Positions 1 to 6,284 of a stretch of DNA of 6,457 nucleotides are shown piece after piece (position 1 is the stretch's first letter; each line of letters begins with the position of its first letter). Made by a program: the position numbers and the translations under genes. Origin of the DNA: Clostridiales bacterium (GTDB lineage: Bacteria > Bacillota > Clostridia > Lachnospirales > Lachnospiraceae); contig DYCJ01000150.1 in NCBI GenBank assembly GCA_019418195.1, positions 1 to 6,457 on the forward strand, in the 5' to 3' direction. The notes under the pieces are model-generated. The model did no database searches and had not been told where the DNA came from. It was given only the letters and a program-made list of their open reading frames with translations.

Positions 1-1
1 T

Positions 2-379
2 ATGGCGGGAAATATCCCCATTTATGTCCAGCTCAGGAATGAGATCGTCAAGGGAATCGGAAGAGGAGAACTGGCGGCGGGCGAAAATCTGCCTACAGTG
101 CGGCAGCTTGCTTCAGAACTGGGGGTCAATACAATGACAGTGAGCAAAGCTTATCAGCTCCTTAAAACGGAGGGGTTTATCGAGACAGACCGGAGAAAAG
201 GCGCCGTTGTGAGCAGTCTGCCGGATGGGGGGAATGCGGGAGGTGCCGCGGCAGAGAGATATATTGACAGGTTTGGCGACGAGCTTGAGTTATTGAGCGC
301 CGAGGCGAAACTGAGGGGATTGAAACGGGAAGATTTCCTGAAGTTGTGCGAGAATGCATTTGCGGAGATGGGGGTGTAA
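2..379 (+). CDS. GntR-family (YtrA subfamily) transcriptional regulator, probably 5'-partial
   Basis: This is a short winged-helix DNA-binding regulator. Residues 5-70 form the GntR domain. They include IPIYVQLRNEI at the start, the helix-turn-helix LPTVRQLASELGVNTMTVSKA at about residues 30-50, YQLLKTEGFIE after it, and the wing RRKGAVV at 64-70. Only about 50 residues follow, without the large FadR or UTRA effector domain. This short helical tail is typical of the YtrA subfamily, where it serves dimerisation. YtrA-type regulators usually repress their own operon together with a membrane or transporter gene, which fits the membrane protein starting 3 bases after this stop codon. The first ATG lies at base 2, so no ribosome binding site can be seen. 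Relatives usually carry several more residues before the IPIY motif, so the true start may lie outside the window. The ligand is unknown. Confidence 0.88.
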   Translation: MAGNIPIYVQLRNEIVKGIGRGELAAGENLPTVRQLASELGVNTMTVSKAYQLLKTEGFIETDRRKGAVVSSLPDGGNAGGAAAERYIDRFGDELELLSAEAKLRGLKREDFLKLCENAFAEMGV

Positions 380-382
380 GCG

Positions 383-1795
383 ATGTTCATGTTTTGCGTA
401 TTTGCAGTGACAGATCTTGTGATCATCGGTATTTTTTATGCGGTCTACGGAACGAAACGGAAGTATTCAGAAGGGATGCTCCTCGGAGTGCATCTGCCGC
501 AGAGCGCGGCGGACAGCGCGGAAGTTAAAGCTTTTATGGCGCGTTACGGCAGGAATACGAAGATATTTTATGTAGCAAACACGTTGATCACTACTGCCGT
601 CTGTGGATTCTGCTTCTGGTATTTCTCTGTGTTTATTATCGTATGGTCCGTGTGGCTGCTGGAATTCTGTATCGGAGCAATGGTGCTTTTGTACGGAACC
701 CATCGGAAGCTGTACGATATGAAAGTTGAGAAAGGGTGGGTCGGGAGCAGCGGCAGCCGGATCATGGCAGTGGATACGAAAGCGGCGGCGCAGTCCGGCA
801 GAATGGGGGTGTCCGCTCTCTGGCACCTGCTTTTCTGCGCGCTGATCCTGATGCCGTGTATCGATGCGGATATCAGGCATCTTCTGGCAACGTCTGATGA
901 CGGCCGGATTTTTCCGGTTACAGGGATTCTTGTCAGTTTTACATTTGGCATCCTGCATACTGCGGTATTAAGGATGCGCAATAAGGTATACAGCGAGGAT
1001 TCGGACCTGAATGTGGAGATCAACCGGATGCAGAAAAATGTATGGTCCTGGGCATTAGTCGGAAGCAGTCTGTTTAATGCGGCGGCGTATCTCGTTGTCG
1101 TGTCCGGTATTGATGCGGACGGGGAGATCAGTGCAGGGATGCTTGTGATCTACTGCATTATGGAAACCATACCGGGAATCTTTATGATCGGCGGATTCTT
1201 CTATATGCGAAGCAGAAAAGAAAAACTGCTCCGGAAAAATGAAAGGCCGCTGTATATTGACGACGACGTGTACTGGAAGAACGGCTGGTACAGCAATCCT
1301 AATGACAGGCGTCTGATGGTCCAGGACTGGGCATGTTCGTGGAACTACACGACAAATATGGCAAGACCTGCGGGAAAGATTTTTATGTTCCTGGCTCTTC
1401 TGTTTGTGGCGGGATGTCTGGTATGGGGATGCGTCCAGATATGGAAGACTGATTTTGTTCCGATCGAACTGAATATATCCGGAACGCAGGTATTGATCAC
1501 ATCGGGATATTCGGATTACGGCATAGCCTGTGCAGACATCACGGGGGTGGAGCTGCTGGACGGTCTTCCGGATGATGATTACCGGAAGATCAACGGCGGG
1601 GAAGACCAGCACAAGATGCTGGGCAGGTTCAAAGGTGAAAATACGGGGAAATGCAGGATGTATCTGTATGTTGGTCATACGCCTGTTCTGGAGATCATGA
1701 CAGGAGACGGGCCGGTGTATGTGAACAGCAAAGATCCGCAGGAGACAGAGAAATGGATGCGTGAAATATCTGTGAACATCGCGGAAAGTTCTTGA
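383..1795 (+). CDS. Polytopic membrane protein with DUF5808-like motif, partner of the GntR regulator
   Basis: This is a 470-residue integral membrane protein of unknown function. Hydrophobic segments lie near residues 2-23, 62-80, 82-104, 143-160, 175-196, 220-241, 251-275 and 331-351, so about eight membrane spans. After the first span, GVHLPQSAADSAEVKAFMARY (about 35-55) resembles a short loop that I recall from Firmicute membrane proteins labelled DUF1648/DUF5808. Residues 293-326 (DDDVYWKNGWYSNPNDRRLM onward) match the DUF5808-type motif of acidic run, YW, then NPND. Residues about 356-466 are hydrophilic and rich in beta strands, and could be a PH-like domain. Start: ATG 383 is preceded by GGGGGTG at 370-376; ATG 389 is also possible. 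The gene lies 3 bases after the GntR gene, which suggests co-transcription and repression by it. The protein has 14 Trp residues, which is high. The family assignment is from memory. Transport, stress sensing or envelope roles are all possible. Confidence 0.75.
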   Translation: MFMFCVFAVTDLVIIGIFYAVYGTKRKYSEGMLLGVHLPQSAADSAEVKAFMARYGRNTKIFYVANTLITTAVCGFCFWYFSVFIIVWSVWLLEFCIGAMVLLYGTHRKLYDMKVEKGWVGSSGSRIMAVDTKAAAQSGRMGVSALWHLLFCALILMPCIDADIRHLLATSDDGRIFPVTGILVSFTFGILHTAVLRMRNKVYSEDSDLNVEINRMQKNVWSWALVGSSLFNAAAYLVVVSGIDADGEISAGMLVIYCIMETIPGIFMIGGFFYMRSRKEKLLRKNERPLYIDDDVYWKNGWYSNPNDRRLMVQDWACSWNYTTNMARPAGKIFMFLALLFVAGCLVWGCVQIWKTDFVPIELNISGTQVLITSGYSDYGIACADITGVELLDGLPDDDYRKINGGEDQHKMLGRFKGENTGKCRMYLYVGHTPVLEIMTGDGPVYVNSKDPQETEKWMREISVNIAESS

Positions 1796-1819
1796 CAATT
1801 CTATGATACCGGTGATAAT
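1792..1819 (+). promoter_or_regulatory. Sigma-A-type promoter of the trp operon leader
   Basis: A perfect -35 hexamer TTGACA (1792-1797) is followed after 16 bases by GATAAT (1814-1819), which matches five of six bases of the -10 consensus. Transcription would start at about 1825-1828, just upstream of the T-box Stem I. The stop codon TGA (1793-1795) of the preceding membrane protein gene lies inside the -35 box, so the two units abut with no spacer. Both the position and the quality of the boxes support this as the trp promoter. The start site itself is inferred. Confidence 0.75.
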
Positions 1820-2043
1820 ATGCACAAAACAAATATTTTAAACCGTTGATGCGGAGATCAAAGTATTCATGCGCGCACAGAGAGTCCGGGTGGGTGAGAG
1901 CCGGGCCGAGATGCAGTTTACCAAATGGACCGCGGAGGGCGCAGTCAAAGGGAGATGTCCTGAGTATTCTGCGACGTGTGGGCATACGTCAGTTGCCGGG
2001 GATATGCTGGTATCTCGCAGAGTGTACGGGGAAACCGTGAATC

Positions 2044-2087
2044 AAGGTGGCACCGCGGAAATTATATTGTATGAATTTACCGTCCTT
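2044..2087 (+). promoter_or_regulatory. T-box antiterminator
   Basis: AAGG (2044-2047) pairs with CCTT (2084-2087), leaving the seven-base bulge TGGCACC (2048-2054) that receives the NCCA end of uncharged tRNA. The upper helix pairs GCGG (2055-2058) with CCGT (2080-2083), including one G-U pair. It continues as AAATT (2059-2063) with AATTT (2074-2078) across a single bulged A (2079). The 3' strand shares 2082-2087 with the terminator stem, so the two structures exclude each other. This is the expected T-box switch. Confidence 0.9.
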
Positions 2088-2122
2088 GACAGAATAGTTA
2101 TATTCTGTCAAGGACTTTTTTT
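2082..2122 (+). terminator. Intrinsic terminator of the trp T-box
   Basis: A perfect 15-bp hairpin, GTCCTTGACAGAATA (2082-2096) with its exact complement at 2101-2115, is closed by a GTTA loop and followed directly by seven T residues (2116-2122). It should form when tRNA-Trp is charged and stop transcription before trpE. No other terminator is seen between the membrane protein gene and this point, so it could also end transcripts coming from the GntR operon. Confidence 0.95.
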
Positions 2123-2137
2123 GTATTCTAGTTCAGC

Positions 2138-2198
2138 CATCTGATGACGGGAGACGGATTTATGCCTGCATAAGAATCCGGCGACTGTCAGTCAGATG
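2138..2198 (+). other. Long imperfect hairpin in the trpE 5' untranslated region
   Basis: A 61-base nested inverted repeat follows the T-box terminator. CATCTGA (2138-2144) pairs with TCAGATG (2192-2198). TGACGG (2145-2150) pairs with CTGTCA (2185-2190), with one G-U pair, leaving G2191 bulged. The GA at 2151-2152 faces GA at 2183-2184 as tandem G-A mismatches, and G2153 pairs with C2182. CGGATT (2155-2160) pairs with AATCCG (2175-2180). After a bulged AG (2173-2174), TATG (2161-2164) pairs with CATA (2169-2172) around a CCTG loop. No T run follows, so it is not an intrinsic terminator. It lies 64 bases before the trpE Shine-Dalgarno. A role in mRNA stability, processing or protein binding is possible, as is a dispersed palindromic repeat. 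The pairing is seen; the function is unknown. Confidence 0.6.
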
Positions 2199-2274
2199 AG
2201 CAGAGCGCCTGTCAATGAGCAAAACAGCGGCAATCCAGTAATAAAAAGCAGCACAGTCAAAAGGAGGAGACCAG

Positions 2275-3795
2275 ATGAAAAACATGCTTGAAACATTACG
2301 ATCTTATGCAGAGACCGGGAAGTACAGAAGGGTGTCCGTGAGCAGGGAACTGTATGCGGATGCATTTACTCCCGTGGAAGTCATGCGGACGCTCAGGGCA
2401 GCGAGCCGGCACTGTTATCTGCTGGAAAGTGCGGAGGATAAGCAGCGCTGGGGAAGATATTCTTTCCTCGGATATGCGCCTACAATGGAGATCACCTGTA
2501 CAGACGGTCATGTGACCATTGCGGAGGGCGCAGAGGAAGAAGACAAAAAGCGGAAGGAGTTTGATACGGATCATCCGGGCGAAGTACTCCGTGAGATACT
2601 TAGGGATTATAAAAGCCCGGTGGTGGAGGAAATGCCGCCTTTTACAGGAGGCCTTGTGGGATACTTTTCCTATGAATATATAAAATATGCGGAGCCGTCA
2701 CTAAAAGGCGTCCTGGAGCCGGAAAAGTACAGGGATAGACAGGAGGCGGGCAGCGGCAGGGAATTCCGGGATATGGATCTGATGCTTTTTGACAAAGTGA
2801 TCGTGTTTGACAATTACAGACAGAAGCTGCTCCTCATAACCGGCGTCAGCCTTGAGGGGAACCTGAAAGAAAATTACGGAAATGCATTAAAAGAGCTGGA
2901 CGACATGGAACGGCTCATAAAGAGCGGAGCAAAAGCGGATTTCCGCCCGCTGGAGTTGGAAGAGCCAAAGCCGGAGGCGGATCAGAAAACATACTGCCAG
3001 ATGGTGGAAAAAGCCAGGGAATATATCCGGGACGGAGATATTTTTCAGGTTGTGCTCTCCAATCCTATGACAGCAAAGGCAAAAGGAAGCCTGTTTGATA
3101 CGTACCGGGTCTTAAGGACAACGAATCCGTCGCCCTATATGTTCTACTTCTCCAGCGACGATATCGAGGTAGCGGGGGCCTCCCCTGAGACGCTGGCAAG
3201 GCTGGAGAACGGGCGGCTTTATACATTTCCTCTTGCGGGTACAAGACCGAGGGGGAAGACAGAGGAGGAAGACCGTAGGATGGAAAAGGAACTTTTAAGC
3301 GATGAGAAAGAGCTGGCAGAGCACAACATGCTGGTGGACCTTGGAAGAAATGATATCGGCAAGATCAGCAGGCCGGGAACTGTCCACGTAGAAAAATACA
3401 TGGAGATCCAGAGGTTTTCCCATGTGATGCACATCGGCTCCACTGTCTCGGGAGAGCTCAGACCGGATAAGGACGGTGTGGATGTTATCGACGCGATCCT
3501 GCCGGCGGGCACTCTCTCCGGGGCTCCGAAGATCCGTGCCTGTGAGATCATTGCGGAGCTGGAACAGAGCAAGAGAGGAATTTACGGCGGGGCTGTCGGA
3601 TATCTGGACTTTACGGGGAATATCGACACCTGTATTTCAATCAGGCTGGCTTATAAGAAAGACGGACGCATCTGTGTTCAGTCAGGAGCGGGGATCGTGG
3701 CGGACAGCGTTCCGGAGAATGAGTTTACCGAGTGCAGGAACAAGGCGGGCGCGGTGACGGGAGCGCTGCACATAGCGAAAGGAGGACTGGCATGA
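2275..3795 (+). CDS. trpE: Anthranilate synthase component I
   Basis: TrpE is the chorismate-binding subunit of anthranilate synthase. With glutamine-derived ammonia from TrpG it makes anthranilate, the first step dedicated to tryptophan. At 506 residues it has the usual family length. The N-terminal domain has LLES at 49-52, the known tryptophan feedback motif, and NPSPYMFYF at 284-292. The chorismate-binding core shows GASPE (301-305), PLAGTRPRG (319-327), HNMLVDLGRND (350-360), LPAGTLSGAPK (409-419), GGAVGY (438-443) and ECRNKAGA (486-493). All are motifs of the TrpE/PabB/isochorismate synthase family. The LLES site and the adjoining trpG and trpD favour TrpE over PabB. ATG 2275 is preceded by AGGAGG at 2262-2267, 7 bases upstream. 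The last bases overlap the trpG start. Control is expected from the T-box and from feedback inhibition. Confidence 0.97.
   Translation: MKNMLETLRSYAETGKYRRVSVSRELYADAFTPVEVMRTLRAASRHCYLLESAEDKQRWGRYSFLGYAPTMEITCTDGHVTIAEGAEEEDKKRKEFDTDHPGEVLREILRDYKSPVVEEMPPFTGGLVGYFSYEYIKYAEPSLKGVLEPEKYRDRQEAGSGREFRDMDLMLFDKVIVFDNYRQKLLLITGVSLEGNLKENYGNALKELDDMERLIKSGAKADFRPLELEEPKPEADQKTYCQMVEKAREYIRDGDIFQVVLSNPMTAKAKGSLFDTYRVLRTTNPSPYMFYFSSDDIEVAGASPETLARLENGRLYTFPLAGTRPRGKTEEEDRRMEKELLSDEKELAEHNMLVDLGRNDIGKISRPGTVHVEKYMEIQRFSHVMHIGSTVSGELRPDKDGVDVIDAILPAGTLSGAPKIRACEIIAELEQSKRGIYGGAVGYLDFTGNIDTCISIRLAYKKDGRICVQSGAGIVADSVPENEFTECRNKAGAVTGALHIAKGGLA
3780..3785 (+). promoter_or_regulatory. Ribosome binding site that sets the trpG start
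   Basis: AGGAGG lies 6 bases before ATG 3792, inside the end of trpE. An in-frame ATG at 3732 would add 20 residues (MQEQGGRGDG...) that belong to the trpE reading region and match nothing in the family. The ribosome binding site and the conserved N-terminus [11 protein letters not shown] both favour 3792. Confidence 0.85.
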
Positions 3796-4403
3796 TACTT
3801 TTGATCGATAATTATGACAGTTTTGTTTACAACCTGTATCAGTTCCTCGCAGTTGAAGATCCGGATGTAAGGCTGGTGAGAAATGACAGGATCACACCGG
3901 AGGAGGCACTTTCGATGGAGCCGGATGCCATCGTCATTTCCCCCGGACCGGGAAAACCTTCAGATGCAGGCGTTTGTATTGAACTGATCCGGCAGCTGAA
4001 GGGCAGGATACCGATCCTTGGAGTGTGTCTCGGGCACCAGGCGATCGGGGAGGCGTTCGGAGCGACAGTTACTCACGCGTCACGGCTGATGCACGGCAAG
4101 ACTTCCCTGCTGACGGATGTGGCGGATGACATTATATTCAAAGGTATAAAGAAGCCGGTACAGGTGGCCAGATATCATTCTCTCTCAGTGCAGGAGAGTA
4201 CACTTCCGGAAGAACTGGAAGTGACGGCGCGCAGCGACGACGGGGAGATCATGGCCATGCGGCACAGGGAATATCCAATATACGGACTGCAGTTTCATCC
4301 CGAGTCAGTGATGACGCCGGAAGGATCTGCGATGATACGGAATTTTCTGGAGGCGGCCGGAACTGCTGTAAACGGAAGCATAGATCAGAAACCAGACAGA
4401 TAA
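3792..4403 (+). CDS. trpG: Anthranilate synthase component II (glutamine amidotransferase)
   Basis: TrpG hydrolyses glutamine and passes ammonia to TrpE. It is a 203-residue class I glutamine amidotransferase. The N-terminus [15 protein letters not shown] is the classic TrpG/PabA opening. The oxyanion region [11 protein letters not shown] is at 50-60. The nucleophile is Cys79 in GVCLGHQ, and His169 and Glu171 in FHPES complete the triad. MHGK (100-103) is also family-typical. It is a free-standing protein of normal length, unlike the TrpG-TrpD fusion of enteric bacteria. Its ATG overlaps the trpE stop as ATGA (3792-3795), which suggests translational coupling and matched amounts of the two subunits. 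TrpG and PabA cannot be told apart reliably by sequence, so the protein may also serve folate synthesis if no separate pabA exists. Confidence 0.96.
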   Translation: MILLIDNYDSFVYNLYQFLAVEDPDVRLVRNDRITPEEALSMEPDAIVISPGPGKPSDAGVCIELIRQLKGRIPILGVCLGHQAIGEAFGATVTHASRLMHGKTSLLTDVADDIIFKGIKKPVQVARYHSLSVQESTLPEELEVTARSDDGEIMAMRHREYPIYGLQFHPESVMTPEGSAMIRNFLEAAGTAVNGSIDQKPDR

Positions 4404-4419
4404 AAGGAGGACTATAGAA

Positions 4420-5430
4420 ATGATCAAAGAAGCAATCATCAAACTTTCACAGAAACAGGACCTGACATACGAAGAGGCAGAACAGGTCATGAATGAGATC
4501 ATGGAGGGAAAGGCAACGGATGTGCAGAAATCAGCTTACCTTACCGCACTGTCCATGAAGGGGGAGACGATCGACGAGATCACGGCATCCGCGGCGGGGA
4601 TGCGTTCCCACTGCGTCAAACTGCTCCACAATATGGATGTGCTGGAGATCGTTGGAACAGGCGGGGACGGGGCGAATTCTTTTAATATCTCTACTACGGC
4701 TTCCATGGTCATCGCAGCGGCGGGCGTCCCGGTGGCAAAGCACGGCAACCGGGCGGCGTCCTCCAAGTCGGGGGCAGCAGATGTTCTGGAGGCGCTGGGG
4801 GTGAAGATCGACCTGCCGCCGGAGAAGAGCGCCGCCCTTCTGAAGAAGATCAACATCTGCTTCCTGTTTGCGCAGAACTATCACATCGCCATGAAATATG
4901 TGGCGCCGATCCGGAAAGAGCTGGGGATACGGACGGTATTCAATATTTTAGGACCTCTGTCCAATCCGGCGGGAGCCAATATGGAGCTGATGGGTGTCTA
5001 TGAGCAGGAGCTGGTAGAGCCGCTGGCACAGGTTATGGCAAAGCTGGGTGTTGTCCGGGGCATGGTCGTCTACGGACAGGATAAGCTGGATGAGATTTCC
5101 ATGAGCGCTCCGACTTCCATATGTGAGATCCGGGACGGATGGTTCCAGTCCTATGAGATCACGCCGGAGCAGTTCGGATATACACGGTGCGAGAAGTCAG
5201 AGCTCACGGGAGGCACACCGGAGGAAAACGCGCAGATCACGAAAGATATCCTTTCGGGAAAAGAGCGCGGGGCAAAGAGATGTGCCGTGTGCCTGAATGC
5301 GGGAGCTGCGATCTACATTGCAGGCAAAGCCGCGTCAATTGAAGAAGGAGTGAGAAAGGCAGAGCAGATCATCGATGACGGACTTGCATTGAAGAAGCTG
5401 GATACGTTTATTGAGGAGAGCGGAAAATGA
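4420..5430 (+). CDS. trpD: Anthranilate phosphoribosyltransferase
   Basis: TrpD transfers phosphoribose from PRPP to anthranilate, giving N-(5'-phosphoribosyl)anthranilate, the second committed step. The 336 residues match the family. A helical N-terminal region (about 1-70) precedes the PRPP-binding loop GTGGDG (79-84), NIST (89-92), [15 protein letters not shown] (107-121), and the anthranilate-site stretch [22 protein letters not shown] (162-183). The metal-binding pair Asp224-Glu225 is in QDKLDEIS. All key residues are present. This is the only complete trp gene start that is not overlapping: it follows trpG after 16 bases, with its own AGGAGG (4405-4410) 9 bases before the ATG. Its stop overlaps the trpC start. 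Confidence 0.97.
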   Translation: MIKEAIIKLSQKQDLTYEEAEQVMNEIMEGKATDVQKSAYLTALSMKGETIDEITASAAGMRSHCVKLLHNMDVLEIVGTGGDGANSFNISTTASMVIAAAGVPVAKHGNRAASSKSGAADVLEALGVKIDLPPEKSAALLKKINICFLFAQNYHIAMKYVAPIRKELGIRTVFNILGPLSNPAGANMELMGVYEQELVEPLAQVMAKLGVVRGMVVYGQDKLDEISMSAPTSICEIRDGWFQSYEITPEQFGYTRCEKSELTGGTPEENAQITKDILSGKERGAKRCAVCLNAGAAIYIAGKAASIEEGVRKAEQIIDDGLALKKLDTFIEESGK

Positions 5431-6284
5431 ATATATTAAAGACGATAACAGAGAGGACGAGGGAGCGGATCCGGGAGCAGGAAAAACTGATCCCGCCGGC
5501 TGCGATGAGAAGGATGGCGGAGGCTGTGCTCAGGGAAGAACGGGCAGGCGCAGCGGCAAGCAGTAGCGGAGACAGAAACGGCGCCAGACTTGAAAAGAAT
5601 TATATGCCGGCTTTTGAGCGGGCGCTCCGCCAGCCGGGGATGTCCTTCATATGCGAAGTAAAAAAGGCATCCCCGTCCAAGGGAATCATTGCAGAGGATT
5701 TCCCTTATGTGGATATCGCAAAGGATTATGAGGCAGCGGGCGCTTCGGCGATCTCCTGTCTGACAGAGCCGTACTGGTTTCTGGGCAGTGACGTGTATCT
5801 TGAGGAAATCGCAGAGACAGTATCTGTTCCTGTGCTCCGGAAGGATTTTACCTGCAGTGAATATATGATCTGGCAGGCAAAGGCACTGGGCGCCTCCGCG
5901 GTGCTGCTGATCTGTTCAGTGCTGGATGATGTTGAACTGAGGGAGTATCACCGGCTGACGGAGGAACTTCATATGTCGGCTCTCGTGGAAGCACATGATG
6001 CCGGTGAAATCGAACAGGCAAAACAGGCGGGCGCCCGGATCATCGGAGTTAATAACAGGAATCTGAAAGACTTCTCTGTAGACATCGGCCACAGCGCCCG
6101 GCTGAGACAGCTGGCGGGAGAGGATACGGTGTTTGTCTCTGAGAGCGGCATCCGCGGTCCGGAAGATATGAAAGCACTCTGTGAAAACGGAACGGACGCG
6201 GTGCTGATCGGAGAGATGCTCATGCGTTCGCCCGACCGGCAGGCGGCACTGAAAACACTTATGCAGGAGGTCCAGGGAAGATGA
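5427..6284 (+). CDS. trpC: Indole-3-glycerol-phosphate synthase
   Basis: TrpC closes the indole ring, turning carboxyphenylaminodeoxyribulose phosphate into indole-3-glycerol phosphate with loss of CO2 and water. It is a TIM-barrel enzyme. The catalytic residues known for the family are visible: Glu77 and Lys79 in [11 protein letters not shown], Lys139 in LRKDF, Glu188 in VEAHD, Asn209 in GVNNRNL and Ser240 in [19 protein letters not shown] at 255-268 is the usual C-terminal phosphate-binding region. At 285 residues it is some 20 longer than most single-domain relatives. The surplus lies in an Ala/Ser/Gly-rich stretch at about 37-57, before the barrel core. ATG 5427 overlaps the trpD stop as ATGA, with AGGAG at 5414-5418. 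It is not fused to TrpF, whose gene follows. Confidence 0.97.
   Translation: MNILKTITERTRERIREQEKLIPPAAMRRMAEAVLREERAGAAASSSGDRNGARLEKNYMPAFERALRQPGMSFICEVKKASPSKGIIAEDFPYVDIAKDYEAAGASAISCLTEPYWFLGSDVYLEEIAETVSVPVLRKDFTCSEYMIWQAKALGASAVLLICSVLDDVELREYHRLTEELHMSALVEAHDAGEIEQAKQAGARIIGVNNRNLKDFSVDIGHSARLRQLAGEDTVFVSESGIRGPEDMKALCENGTDAVLIGEMLMRSPDRQAALKTLMQEVQGR

Larger units (their letters stand above)
1843..2122 (+). ncRNA. Tryptophan T-box riboswitch leader (tRNA-Trp-sensing)
   Basis: This leader senses the charging state of tRNA-Trp and controls transcription into trpE. Visible elements, in order, are: the Stem I base pairing TTGATGCG (1846-1853) with CGCA-G-TCAA (1940-1948); an AGTA loop motif (1862-1865); the AGAG bulge (1881-1884) and distal loop GTGGGTGAGAG (1890-1900), closed by CCGG/CCGG; and a specifier codon TGG at 1926-1928 in the context AAA-TGG-ACC. 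Further on are a Stem II-like helix TCTGCGA (1968-1974) with TCGCAGA (2015-2021), a Stem III-like ACGG/CCGT hairpin (2026-2038), the T-box core AAGGTGGCACCGCG (2044-2057), and a terminator ending at 2122. The variable base of the TGGN bulge is C (2051), which would pair with a G discriminator base, as found in bacterial tRNA-Trp. Specifier, T-box base and downstream gene all agree on tryptophan. Short open reading frames inside the leader are not credible genes. Confidence 0.95.

Noticed and set aside
467..1023. Two overlapping - strand frames opposite the first half of the membrane protein
   Set aside because: They lack family motifs and a plausible ribosome binding site, and they overlap each other in different frames.
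1055..1825. Long open frame on the - strand (256 codons) opposite the membrane protein gene
   Set aside because: It is antisense to a gene with clear membrane spans and motifs, has no recognisable domain, and would run through the trp promoter. It looks like a codon-bias shadow.
1846..2144. Short + strand frames inside the T-box leader, considered as a leader peptide
   Set aside because: They cover the structured RNA elements and contain no run of Trp codons. The regulation is explained by the T-box, not by a translated attenuator peptide.
2138..2198. Reading the second hairpin as another terminator or a tandem T-box
   Set aside because: No T run follows the stem and there is no second T-box core sequence, so neither fits.
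3732..3791. Upstream ATG extending trpG by 20 residues
   Set aside because: The extension lies within trpE, has no conserved residues, and ATG 3792 has its own AGGAGG and the standard [11 protein letters not shown] start.
4531..4884. - strand frames opposite trpD
   Set aside because: They are shadows of the strongly conserved trpD coding sequence and have no motifs of their own.
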